Below, one piece after another: positions 1 to 12,400 of a DNA stretch of 64,000 nucleotides. Each line of letters opens with the position of its first letter. Positions within the stretch are counted from its first letter, which is position 1. The notes under the pieces are model-generated. The model saw only the letters and a list, made by a program, of their open reading frames with translations. It was not told where the DNA came from and did no database searches. Source of the DNA: Lepisosteus oculatus. Lineage: Eukaryota > Chordata > Actinopteri > Semionotiformes > Lepisosteidae. The translations under genes were made by a program, and so were the position numbers. The DNA lies in NCBI RefSeq assembly GCF_040954835.1, contig NC_090706.1, positions 28,467,148-28,531,147 of the forward strand, written 5' to 3'.

Positions 1-949
1 CCAATAATAGTAAGCCTGAAAGATAAGGCACGGTCTTTTTTTTTTTAATAGAAGTGCGTTTCGCTGTTTCTATTCCAGAAAAGCACCCGTAGCCACTTTG
101 TCGTGGCAACGCAAGGTATGCAACACCAATCATCAGCTCGGTACGCGTACGTGTTAAGTGCTGTGGTCAAGCGAAACGCGTTACGTAACCCGCTGACAGA
201 GGCAGGGAGAGACCCCGCCGTGCGGCCGGGCAAACGTGGCCACTTCGTCCGCGGAGGCTTGAACTTTGAAGGCCTTCTCGTTTCCTGCCGCGCCGCAGCG
301 CCGCACGACGTGAACTACAGTAACCCCGCGAGCTCCTCGGAAGCCGTCTGAGGCTCCCGCGGGCTGCAGGCAGGGCTCGAGGGTCGGCTCGCGAGCACTT
401 CACAGCCATTTTCGCGGCCGTACAAACGGAAAAGACGAGGGCAACCCACAGACACACACCGTAAAACTACGTAACTCATCGTGTTGGTGGTGAAATATAT
501 AGCAAAATGGGTACACACTTACTTAAGACACACGTACACAAATAACGCCTGTGTATTTATTTTTTAATAAAACAACACCGCATTGCTGGATAAGTACGCT
601 AAACGCGGCGCAACAGAGGGAAATCTCGTCCCCGCAAAAAAAAAAAAGAGCCCCGAGTTACAACAGGCAGGAAAACGGACTCGGGCTTTGCTGGTATCAC
701 AAGGAATCTACATCCCGAACCGAATCCCAAAGCCAGAATGCGATTTGTAAAACAACCTGTGTGCAAAACAGAAACAGGTGTTCAAATAAACCACGATAAC
801 CTACGTAGGTCTCTTCTCATTTTTGCCACGACGGGAGCAAACACAGGGACACACACACACAATCGAGCGCCGCTACTCCGCTTCTATTTTCCGTCCCGTC
901 CCCCCCTCCGTAACAAATAAGAAACATAAACCGGTCTACCTACAGGAAT
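1..949. other. No gene recognised (left flank)
   Basis: A GC-rich patch at about 190-440 with many CpGs, a poly(T)/poly(A)-bearing remainder and short open frames without family resemblance. If RNF145 lies to the left, this would be its first intron or upstream sequence. Confidence 0.4.
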
Positions 950-1330
950 AGGACTCACTTCACTCCGTTAGTTTCTGTTTCGCGATGCTTCTCCGGTCGG
1001 AAATCAACCATTTTAACTCAGGTATGCCCAAGTTAACGGTGTCGATTCCGCTCTCAATTCCAAACAGACGGAGCAGCAGCATCTGAGTCATTTCAGCCAG
1101 CAGCCATTACAGGCGCTGTAGCGAGTCGCGGCACTGCGCCTGCGCGCCCCAGGTTGCAGTCGGGTTACAGCGCTCAGCCCTCGCTGTAGTAACTAGTGCA
1201 AATCACACTCGCCTCACACGCCTCGTCAAGGGGCATCAGTCACCAGAGCGCCTCGTCAATGCATCACCGGGGATCTCTTCTTACAGCAGTATTGTGCGGG
1301 GCTTTCTGGCTGTCTGGGCGCAAACGATCT
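950..1330. promoter_or_regulatory. CpG-rich promoter-like region, NRF1-type site, possibly bidirectional (UBLCP1 / RNF145)
   Basis: A CpG-dense stretch with TGCGCCTGCGCGC at 1135-1147, close to the NRF1 palindrome TGCGCATGCGC, typical of TATA-less housekeeping promoters. On the minus strand, sequence from about 1130 down to 956 ends in a fair donor (GTGAA|GTGAGT) and could be a first exon running left. On the plus strand a donor follows at 1491. In human UBLCP1 lies head to head with RNF145, so a shared promoter is plausible; no RNF145 coding sequence is visible. Confidence 0.45.
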
Positions 1331-1388
1331 GCGTGCTAAATACCATGCAAAAAAATGATCATAATACAAATCTGAGTAGCTTTCATAT

Positions 1389-1491
1389 TTGAAGGCGCAG
1401 ATTGGACAAGGAAGAACCGCTTATACTGTAGCTCGGTTCCGCCGAGCGGGGGATCGTGATTTGAAACGAGCCCTGCGTGACTTGCGTGCAG
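1389..1491 (+). other. Candidate UBLCP1 5' noncoding exon
   Basis: The segment ends in GTGCAG|GTAACT at 1491/1492, a good donor, just downstream of the CpG promoter. An acceptor (pyrimidine tract plus TTTTCCCAG at about 6412-6420) precedes the UBLCP1 start codon. Joining them would give a spliced leader over a 4.9-kb intron. A short open frame here is not protein-like. The exon is predicted from signals only. Confidence 0.3.
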
Positions 1492-1584
1492 GTAACTACG
1501 GAATAAAGCCGCTTGACACGGAACAGAAATTAAAACATTATGTTCTAAGAACTGTTATAATAAGGAAGCGGTAGTTAAGGATTT

Positions 1585-1607
1585 ATTATTATTTATTTTT
1601 ATTTTTA

Positions 1608-1652
<45 letters not shown>

Positions 1653-1850
1653 CACTTACATAGTGCTCTGCTGGATACTCCACTCAAAGTGCTTTACAGG
1701 TAATGGGGACTCCCCTCCACCACCACCAGTGTGCAGCCCCACCAGGATGATGCGACGGCAGCCATAGTGCGCCAGAACACTCACCCCACACCAGCTATCA
1801 GTGGGGAGGAGAACAGAGAGATGAAACCAGTTCAGTTCAGTTAGATGGAG
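1585..1850 (-). mobile_element. 5S-SINE copy, 5'-truncated, with ATT-rich tail
   Basis: Minus-strand copy of the SINE family described at 11167. It keeps only the 3' part (ACTCCACTCAAAGTGCTTTA, GTAATGGGGACTCCCCTCCA, CCATAGTGCGCCAGAAC blocks). It is followed at its 3' end (1585-1650) by an A/T trinucleotide run. Loss of the 5' end with the tail kept is typical of LINE-driven insertion. Confidence 0.85.
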
Positions 1851-2284
1851 ATTCCCAATTAAGATACAGAAATCATAAATGAACCGTACTGAATAATAAT
1901 GCTGAATGCATAATAAATGCATATACATAATGATGAATGCACTCATGAAGCAGTGTGCAGTGTAGATCTATACTCTGTGATCCTGAACCCAGATCGTTTT
2001 GTTTTAGTCTTCCTGGCTAACATTTTGTGTCCTTCCACAGGTTGCTGACTCACAGTTAAGTTAATTTGTTGTTATGATTATAACAACAACAGCTTATCAT
2101 AGTTAATGCATCATCATCACAATAATACCATCATCATTGCCATGTCATCTTTACTACTGTCTGTGTTGACTGTAAAGGCAGTCTGAAGACAGGCTGAAGG
2201 AGATCCAGCAGTAGCTGTCTGCACAGTGACTGGGCTCCCCTTGACCTGTGCAAAAGATTGAAGTATTAGGAAGCATGGGGGTGT

Positions 2285-2530
2285 GACAGAGCTGCTGCCT
2301 TATTGCTCTCGGGCCTAGGGTTTGATTCTGGTGTGGGCCACCTTCTGTGTGGAGTTTGCATGTTCTCAGCTTTCCTCCCACAATCCAAATACATGCCATC
2401 TGGGTTAACTGGCATCTGTAAATTAAACACCTGTATGCGGGCATGTGTGTGTCCTGCAACAGACAGGCTTTTGCCCAGGGTGGATCCTGTCAAGTTCCCA
2501 ATGTCTATTGGGTTATTGCCAGGGTTATAT
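2285..2530 (+). repeat. Family-C interspersed repeat
   Basis: GGGTTTGATTCTGGTGTGGG, TGTGTGGAGTTTGCATGTTC and TTCCTCCCACAATCCAAATA. This is the very common fish repeat marked by GTGGAGTTTGCATGTTCT and TCCTCCCACAGTCCA. Its formal class is left open. Located in the first intron of UBLCP1. Confidence 0.65.
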
Positions 2531-5500
2531 TAGCTCACAATGACTGATATCTAGGAACACACATTGTATAATATAATCTAGATTTGTTTGTGCAAATGCA
2601 GCGGCTCATACAATAATGGCCCCTTTAACTCAGCAGCAGAAAACCTTGGATAACAGTTGAATTGCTCCAAGTTAACTACTTGAAGAGCTCAATGGGGCCA
2701 TTAAGAGCAGAGCTGAAATGAACACCAGGAGACAGTGAGGCCCTCTGGGACTGGAGCTGTGCTTCACTGACAATAAAGCTTTGCAACAGCTTGAACTCAC
2801 AACCCTTCCGAGAAGGGGACATCGATGGGCTGTAGAACCTGACCTGATCTGTGTTTGTCTACATTTACTGTTTGCCGAGAAGAGAGCTGTCCGTTTTGCG
2901 TGGCATCTCAGGAATATCTGCAGACCTTGTCGAAAACAGCCATTGTGGCAGGTGTGGAAAAGTCCTTGAACAGGTTCTAAGGCACATGCAGTGATCACTT
3001 CTAATCCCCCATTCGTGATAATAATAGAAAGTGACCGGAATAGTACTCCGACTATTAAATCTTCCTAAAAAAGCTGCACAGAGGGAATGCACTCTGTGTG
3101 TGACTTAATGGGTGTTGTTCAGGAAAATGGCTTTTTTTTTTTGTACCAAATTAAAATCTCAAACCTGCCAGCAACCTCTGCAGGGCCTGGTCTTCAGTCA
3201 GGCCCAGGTGATTGTGGAGCGATAGGATTGCGATAAGATCGGGGTGCTGCATCAACGAGGCCTCGCCGTCTCTCCGCTTAGTTATTTCAGAGGGCGTCTG
3301 TGGGCTGCAAAGCGACCACTCTCAGGTGAGGAACGGGAATAATTAATCATGGCGGCTGTGCTAGGGGGCACGTCCATAGGCCTGCACAGTAAAAGAAGCA
3401 GCAGCCTTTTCTTGTAGAGTTCGAGATGCGAAAGTGGACCTTTCCTTGAGATCTTTTGTGTCCTTTCAAAAGGGAAGCATTGTTCATGTGAACGAATAAT
3501 GAGAACGTTATTAAAAAATAACCTGACACCTGGCTCATTGTTAATTGGTGTCATTATTCTGGGGCCATTTCCCTCTTTCGTTCTTAACTTACAGTAGTTC
3601 CCTTTTAGTCCCTGGTGTTCTATTGCTTCTCTCTCAGAACCCCACACGCAACAGTCCACTGGAATATCGAATATTATTCATTACCATTCCCCGTCGCCCT
3701 CTGCTGTCTGGTTGGAGGGGTGCTCAGGGCAGCAAAACCAAAACGGGCCGGCACACAGCGAAGGTCAACAGAAATGAAGACCCTGGCTCCCAGCGCCGTC
3801 AGGTCCTGCCTCTTGAGATTCTGCATCACAAAGAGCAGCTGTGCTGAACGGCAACAGAGGAGAGGGGAATAAGTCTGCAAAACGGGTTTCACATTCAAAT
3901 CGACGCCTGTGCAGCCTTGATACAGTGGGCTTAAGGGCTCAGTGCAGAAGTCGTTGATAATTCACATTTCTCCTAAGCGATTTATACTTCCATGTTCAGT
4001 TTTGATTATTGAAAAGCACACATATTGACATAAAACGCAATTTGAAAACGCAAGTATCTGACTCTTGTAAATTTAGCGTTCTGGGCAAAGCTAGGCCTAG
4101 CAACGTTATGGGAAAATAGGACAAAGACATCGCTCAAAAATGAAAATGAAATAATGTTGCAATACACATCTTTTTAACAATGCAGCAAGCCCTGAAAATT
4201 GTTGATTTAAACCTGAGGTTTGTATGACCTCAGGAGCTTTATTTTACGATACTCTATATTTGATTTTAAGGTTATTAAACTGGTCTACAGCACAACTGGC
4301 AGGGAGGAATATTATTAAATGCTTATATTAGTTGCAGCTGTAGCCTCCGGGTTCTCCGACAGCTGCTCCCTCTAGCGACGTTCATCGGTACGTGCACAGG
4401 AAGTTGAAGGCGAAGGGCGCTTGGTAACACACACTGGAGCATCACTGGGAGACCGGAAGAAACTGCTGAGTAATTAACGCTGAGGGGAATAAAACTGAAA
4501 TAATCCATAAATTACGAGTCGCATAATTGTCACCCATCACCAGATAACCGGGAGGTGGCTTGGTGAAAATCGCTGATTTTTTGCAATTGATAGGTATGGA
4601 TGTGTACAGGTTTGAATTGCGTTTTTAATGTACAGCGAACGAGGCCCTTGTGTTCAGTGTATGACTGATTGAAATGAACCATAACAATGATCTCTGTATT
4701 CAAACATCCCGGTTTCCGCCGGCTTCATCCTCAGTAAGGCTAATGTTTGTGAGCTGTACCTGCGTTGAAACTGAACTTCACACCGAATCGAACCGATAAC
4801 GGTTCACATAGGAGAAAAAGAATGTGGACTGTAATGACTGCCACTGTAAAGTTTATTTAATTTAAACTAAACAAACATATGTACCAGGAAAATGCTAACA
4901 TTATTTTATAATTTGCGTTCACTGTACACCAAAACGGTTGTAATTGTGCACTGAGACTGAGATGTTGTGGTTTGCATTAAAGTAGAACAATCAAAAGCGA
5001 GTTGTGTTGTAAATGCGATTAGACCTGTACATTACAGATAACGTATAGGTCTGGAGATTGCAATCTAATTAGTTGTTTGCTTCTTAAGATAACGAATAAC
5101 CATAATATCCATCATTTAAACAAGCAGTGCGCTCGTTAGCCAAAAGTACAAGCAAGCGTGATCCAAACTGATGTCTAACTTACGAATTTATTAAATCTAC
5201 TGAGTAAACAGAGAGAAACTGTTGCAAGACTTTAGGAATTATTTTGGTGACCTTCAAGGCCTGCCAGACTGAAGTCCTCAAGGAGCAGAGTTTTCTAAAC
5301 TGAATAGATCGTGTGCTAAATTCTTTAGCCATAGATGTACCCATACATCTATATCTTTAGAAACAGATCGTCTGTCAGACTGACTGAGTTGGGGCCAGGA
5401 CAAGGGCTTAGGGTATTACCACAGAAGTGCACAGGTTCCTTGCTTTGTTCATTCGAAGTGCGTTGATAGACCTCGATTTGCAGGAGCTGGCCCGCTTTTC

Positions 5501-5599
5501 AGTTTCAAAGTGAGTTGTGTGCAAGATAGATTAGTTCATCGGGCATGCCGTTGTAGAGAGTTCACAGAATATAGTCTTATCATAGCCATAGTTTTTGAC

Positions 5600-5800
5600 A
5601 AAGAATGGTTACAGACGATAAGGAGAGAGTATTCAGCCCAGCTACCTTATGGGCTTTTTTCACTAGCTTACTCATCAGAGCGTCTAATATTTTTAATATT
5701 GTTTCTTCAAGGAAGCCAGTGTATCAGCTTCAGCAGCATTGCTGGCAGCCTGTTACAGACTCCTGCCTGCATTTGTGTAAGAAAGCACCACCGGTTCTCC
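5600..5800 (-). repeat. Family-B interspersed repeat
   Basis: One of several copies of an unclassified fish repeat, recognised by GGAAGCCAGTGTATCAGCTT and GAATGGTTACA...TAAGGAGAG in this orientation. In the other orientation the mark is GGTGGGAGTGTGGAACAAGC. This copy is in the first intron of UBLCP1. Compare 30285-30520, which shares the same beginning. Confidence 0.55.
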
Positions 5801-6049
5801 GTTTTATGAAGATATTTCTGCTCCGGGATGAATCCAGAGAAGAGCGATCAGATACATTTCTGAGCTCAAAGGAACATCTTAAACTGGTTGACAGTACAGA
5901 TGTTTTTTAGGTCGAGCACAGAAGACTTTTGAGCTCTCTAAATATTTAAAATCATCAAAGGTCATTGACAAAGGCAGCCCACCGGATTTCTCCAGGATCA
6001 GAAGGCACAAATTGAAACTGTAGCGAAGTGCATTAAAAACTGAGAACAG

Positions 6050-6210
6050 GAGTCACATCTTTACACAAAGTGTAGTGGGTGTGTGGAACAAGCGGCCCAG
6101 CCATATAGCTGAACCAAATGAATCAGCTTCTTTAATCAAGTAGTTACTAACCATCAATGGCCTACTCTCAGTTGTAGCCAGTCTTATGTTATTCTGTTCT
6201 CAGAATAATA
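6050..6210 (+). repeat. Family-B interspersed repeat
   Basis: Marks: CACATCTTTACACAAAGTG, GGGTGTGTGGAACAAGC, TAGTTACTAACCATCAATGG and CTTATGTTATTCTG at the end. It ends about 210 bp before the acceptor used for the UBLCP1 start exon. Confidence 0.6.
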
Positions 6211-6443
6211 CAAATCTTATTATTCCAAGACAAAATGCCCTTTAAACTAAAATTCTGTTGTTTCAGATTAAAAGCCTTTCTATTACACTCATACATTTAG
6301 ACTTTTTGTATTGTGTGTACATTATGCCATGTGTGTTCAAGCTGAGTGCAAATACTAAAACGGTCCCCGGAGTTCTGATTCGTTCCCAGAACGATCACTT
6401 TGTCCCATTGTATTTTCCCAGAGACCAAGCCCTTTGTTCCAGG

Positions 6444-9400
6444 ATGTCTGTGTCTGTCATCATAAAATGGGGCGGGCAGGAGTACTCCATCACCACCCTG
6501 TGTGAAGAAGATACAGTGTTTGACCTGAAACAGTCCATCAAATCGCTCACAGGTGTTCTGCCGGAGAGACAGAAACTGCTGGGGCTCAAAGTGAAAGGTA
6601 AGCCAATACAAACCCATAATGGACAGCCAACAAGTATCAGCTACAGTAGGACAGGCAGAGAAGCCCACGCATGAGTGGGTAAATGCAGTACTGTGCTTTG
6701 ATAGGGCTTAAAAAATATTCGAGCTGCTGAAGGACCTTCCAGCTCATTTTTCAGTTCCTGAATTATTGTTGAGAACTTTTTGGGCTATGAAGTTAGTAAT
6801 TTAGAATAGCAAACCCACTGCACGAAAAATCTTCCTTATATCCATATAGAAATGTATACAGTATTTGTGTGTATACACATATACAAGTATCTGGATGAGT
6901 AGGTATGTAGACATGGAGGTGTACTGAGTTGTACAATTTTAAAATAAACATTTTTTGATCACTAGGACCTAAAGTACAGTATATATAAAAAAAATCCATG
7001 TTTAGGAGGATTTTCATAAACAGCAGATGAACACCTCAATTATTAAGTAGCTTTTTTGCATATTCTTTTAGATTCAATATTTTAACTGATTATATTTAAA
7101 CTTGTGTTTTGGGGGTATTGTTGTATATGTTTTGATTTTGTTTACTATTTAAAATAGTTATCAATTAAAATCAGGTAGAACTTAATAATAAATACACTAC
7201 ACACGTTTAAAGTATAGTACTGCACTGTTAAACCATTATACATATTACTTCAGCTTGGTGAATGCAAAGTACATTACACTTAGTACAGCACCTGTTGAAT
7301 GAGAACAATTTTTTTTTGTAAATACTACATGATATACTTTTGCGAAATCAGCCTAGGACTGCCAGAAAACGTTGGTATCTGGATCGTTGGTCACTGAATA
7401 ATCAATGATCTACTGTGATACCGCGGTACTCAAAAATGAAATGAATGCATTTGTAATTGCAATTAAAACGACTGTCTTTTGGTTTCTGTTTAAAGCAGTA
7501 ATAATACACATTGACGAGTTAAAAGCAGAGTTTTGGGTTGCAGACAATATGTGAATGATTTCTTGTGTCTGTTTCGCTGATCGTGTGGTAGTGTACCTGC
7601 TGACCTCTCCGGAAGAATTCTGGATTGTTTTTCTATTCTGTGGCCTGCGAGCCAGTCTGTTAATTGAAAGGCCATGTCTGAAATGAGGTTTTTGAAGGCG
7701 CTCTTGTTGGTTCGCCCTCTCGCCTCGCGTGCAGGGAAGGCCGCAGAAGATGACATCAAGTTGGGCACGCTGAAGCTCAAGCCGAACACCAAAATCATGA
7801 TGATGGGGAGCCGGGAAGAGAGCCTGGTGAGTCACGTTTTAGTGTTTCACTTTGCACCTCTGTTGATTAAAATCTCTTTCTGAACAGCCGTGAAATTAAT
7901 GCAGAGGTGCATTGTCATTTTGCTTGTGTACTGCTCTGTTGTTGACCCTTGGTAGCTCTTCCTGCGTGGCTTGACACTTGCAATTTTGCAGAATAGGTCC
8001 CAAAACATTTTCCCTGACTGTCTAACACAGGAAGTTCCTTTTAACGGAGAAACACTCTGAACATCTTACTGGCTACCAGTCGTAAACCTTCAGCTCCATC
8101 ATGAGCGGGCTCTTCTGGCCTTCAGGTTGGGGTTTCTGGGCTTGCTGTTTGAAAAACTATGGTATAGTAGCCACTCAGAATCCAGTATCCTGGCCGCAAA
8201 AACCTTGTGGTACCATTCTACTGTAAGCAACGCCTGCTGACTCCTGTGCTCTGCTTCCTGTTCTGTATGGTGAAGGAAGATGTCCTGGGTCCGCCGCCGG
8301 AAAACGACGACGTCATTAACGACTTTGACTTTGAAGAGGAGGTTATAGAAGTGGAGAACAGGTTGGTGTTGGTGCTGACAGCTGTTAGATCTGTCTGGCT
8401 CCCAGTCTGCAGAATTCTCGAGTGATGAAGTGAGATCAATCCTATTTGCAGTCAATTTAGTCCTATTTTCGGGGGACGTAATGCTCTCATACCTATATGT
8501 TCTGAGTTGCCCCATGCCATGATAATGGAAATGTAATGCCTTCTTAGCGAATGAGGCCCATAACATGCCCCTGTTGCATCTTGTGTCTTAATTATGTGTT
8601 TTGTATTCTGGGTTTGTGCTTTAATGTATTGTCTTTTGTGTTTTTTGTAGAGAAGAAAACTTGGCAAAAATAGCCCGGCGAGTTAAAGACTACAAAGTAG
8701 AAATTCTTAACCCTCCAAGAGAAGGAAAGAGACTGCTTGTTCTAGATGTGGATTACACTCTTTTCGGTAAGCTCCTTTCTATACATAAAGTGTTAGAAAA
8801 TGTTCTCTGAAGCAGCTCTGATGATGGAGTAATAATCAGGCCTCTGATCTCAGACAAATATTAAAAATAGCACAACTACACAACAGTTAGACTCTGACAC
8901 ATATGCACAATTAGTGGGTTCCAGACTCTTAATTACTGTAGAAAATCCACCCCTGTAATCTAAATACACAACAAACAAAAATACCTGCATCATAATGAAA
9001 ATGGATCTTGCCCAGGACTGAATCTCCCTCTCTGAAACACAGGTGCCCACAAGTGAATGCGTCATCAAAATAGGAGAGATCATTTGTAGCCTGAGGCTTC
9101 CACAATATAGGAAATCAGAGTTTTTTTCCCACAGATACTCAGAGGATCACACAGAACAGAGAGAGGCAGTTCTCAAAGTCCCCACTCCTCGTCGATGATC
9201 AAAGCAGGGGAGTGCAACTGAAAATGTGTCATGTGTAGCCACAAGGGCTTCAACACTCTCCTGGCACTCTCCTGGCTCCAGAATTAACCAGAAATTGCAA
9301 CCCTGCAAGCATCCTTAAAACAGTAACACATCTCATTATGGCAAAGATAATGCTGAACTGAAAAGAACTGAACCCCACTCTGGTGTTGTTCAGTTTCTCT

Positions 9401-12400
9401 CTCCTCCCCTGATCTGTGTGTCGTGGGGGCTGCAGGAGGACTGAACCCCACTCTGGTCTTGTACAGTTTCTCTCTCCTCCCCTGATCTGTGTGTCGTGGG
9501 GCTGCAGGAGGACTGAACCCCACTCTGGTCTTGTACAGTTTCTCTCTCCTCCCCTGATCTGTGTGTAGTGGGGTTACTGGTTCACAATGGCTTCTCTCAG
9601 GTGGAGTAGCACTGCAGTGGTGGATGAACTAGATAACCTCCAGCACATTGGGATACTTTGGGAGGAAAAGCACCATGTACAGTAGATGCAAGAAATCATT
9701 ATGGCTGTTTCATCGATCAAAACTAGCATCTGACTCTCAGCCTTTGTATATTACTCCATCTCCCTGTGAAATGTAGAGTGAGTTCTTCAGGTTTTCTGAA
9801 GGGCTTTTTGCATGAGAAAACATTAAGATGCGAATCTGAGATCTACTGATTCAGACCCTCTTACTCTGTTAAAGACCCAGGCTGCACACACAGGAGATCA
9901 AGTCTTCACACACAGCACCCTGCCTGTGGAGCTCACTCCCAAAACCCACTAGAATGTCAAGTGAGGGTTATTGGGCTTTTTTGTTTCCTTCTTTACTCCC
10001 TGTGCTATTGTAAGATGGCTTGAGTTTTTTTTAATTAAAAAGCACTTATAACTAAAATTATATCAATTATAAATTATAACTAAAATTAATTAATCAGAAT
10101 TCCTTGGTGAGCCCAATTTTCCCAAGAGCTGTTTGGATTCCCCACCACAAATATAAAGATATTTAAGATAAAAAGATTCATGCTTTTGAGAGGAAATGGT
10201 TCTTACATGGCCTCATGTGCTGAGAACTTGCTTTCCTCCAGAGTCTCTGATTTTCTTTTCCCCACTTTTTTCAAATAACCTCTAGATCACAAGTCCTGCG
10301 CACAGTGTGCAGATTCCGGGCAGGAGCTGATGAGGCCGTTTCTGCACGAGTTTCTCACCTCTGCGTACGAAGATTACGACATTGTCATCTGGTGTAAGTC
10401 AAGAAAGTTACAACCGAGCTGCATCATCTACGTGCCACATTTCCAAGCCTGCGATGTCTTTGGATTTGTGTCGGCAGCATGCTTAGAAGCCTTAGTGTTT
10501 CAATGAACAGTGTGCTGAATCCCATGAAAATATATACTAGAGGTATGCTTACAATGTTCAGGTGAAAAGGGGTGTAGGTATTGTGTTCCAGTTGCCATAA
10601 TAAGTGAAAATAATGGTGCAGTAGATTAGAGCTGGTAAAATAAATATTCAGTCACTTGTAATAGAAAAACAAATTTTTGTCTTTCCCAAAAGGGGGATAT
10701 TGAGGATTCATTTTGACTGATTTGAAAAGCCAAATCTACTGGCTAGTTATTATACTTGCTGTTTGCCTGATAATGCAGAGAAATTATTTGTGAATGAAAT
10801 GATAAAAGTACTTCTTATGAATTTTGAATTATGAATTTTTAAAGGGTCTGTACAATGTAAATTAACAGAAAAATATTTCTTCTGAACATGTCTGTATAGC
10901 TGCTACTAGCATGAAGTGGATTGAAGCTAAGATGAAGGTAGGTTTGATTATTATTATTGCTCCAAATAATGTCTTGCACATTTTAGTAGTGTCAAGTTTA
11001 CATTTTAGTGTTTTTGTTTGCTTTAAAGCTTATTGGTTATCGGAACAGTAATGTGATTTGTAAAATCCTACACCTTTTTTGTAATTAGTTTTTTCATTTT
11101 GGAAATTTGTAAGCCATGTGTAAAAACAACCTAAAGTGTACAATCAAGGTACAGTATACAGTTATGCCAGCAGCCATATCACCCTGCAACTCACAACTGG
11201 CAACCCACTGAAGCTAAGTGGGTGTGAGCCTGGTCAGTACCTGGATGGGAGACCTCCTGGGAAAAACTAAGGCTGCTGCTGGAAGAGGTGTTAATGGGGC
11301 CAGCAGGGGGCGCTCACCCTGCGGTCAATTTGGGTCCTAATGCCCCAGTATAGTGACGGGGACACTATAATGTAAACAGGCGCTGTCCTTCAGATGAGAC
11401 ATAAAACCTCCTGACTCTCTGTGGTCATTAAAAATCCCAGGGCGTTTCTCGAAAAGAGTAATGGTGTTACCTTGGCCAAAATTTCCTATTGGCCCTTACC
11501 AATCATGGCCTCCTAATAATCCCCATCTATGAATTGGCTACATTACTCTGCTCTCCTCCCCACTGATAGCTGATGTGTGGTGAGTGTTCAGGCGCACTAT
11601 GGCTGCCATCACATCATCCAGGTGGGGCTGCACATTAATGGTGGTGGAGGGGAGTCCCCATTACCTGTAAAGTGCTTTGAGTGGAGTGTCCAGAAAAGCG
11701 CTATATAAGTGTAAGCAATTATTATTATTATTATTATTATTATTTTACTGCCTCAATTACTGTATTTGATTGAAGCATTAGAACCTCTGCAATTTTTCCT
11801 GCAGAGGGCGATGTTGTTTGCTGGTCGAAAAATTGGATTTACCAGACTAAAATCTTGACTGCACTTAAAATCCCTAGGGAAGCGTAGTTAAAAAAATTAG
11901 ACATTATTTTCTCCAACAGCATTAGAATGTATGTGTCTTTTGGATGTCATGAGATCTGAAGGTTACTTAAGAATACAAGAAAAATTTAAGTTCTTTATAG
12001 TATAGTATATAAGTATATGCTTGTCTCCATATAGTCTTTCTGTAAATATTCAATTCTTCAATCCTGCATGAAAAGTGCATTCTTTTAAGACTATATCCAG
12101 AGCAGTAATATATTTTAGTAATGCAGAGAACAAAAATATGCACAGTATTCAGAATGAGGTCTTTCTAGTGCACTGTACAATTTTAACACAACATCTTGAC
12201 TTAAATTATACACTTTTGACTATAGAACCTAATATTTTGTGTGTTCTATTGCTTTCCCATATTGTTTTAGAAAATGATGGATCTATTTAAATACTTTTCT
12301 CAACAGCTTTTCATACTCTGTTTCACATCTTACACTTATAATTAGTTTTTGCAGCCTTTATGTTACACTCTGCACTTGTGTGCATTTAATGTCATTTTCT

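Noticed and set aside
11167-11285. A genuine 5S rRNA gene
   Set aside because: The 5' third is too diverged, the sequence continues into a SINE body and LINE-like tail, and the same compound unit recurs at five other sites.
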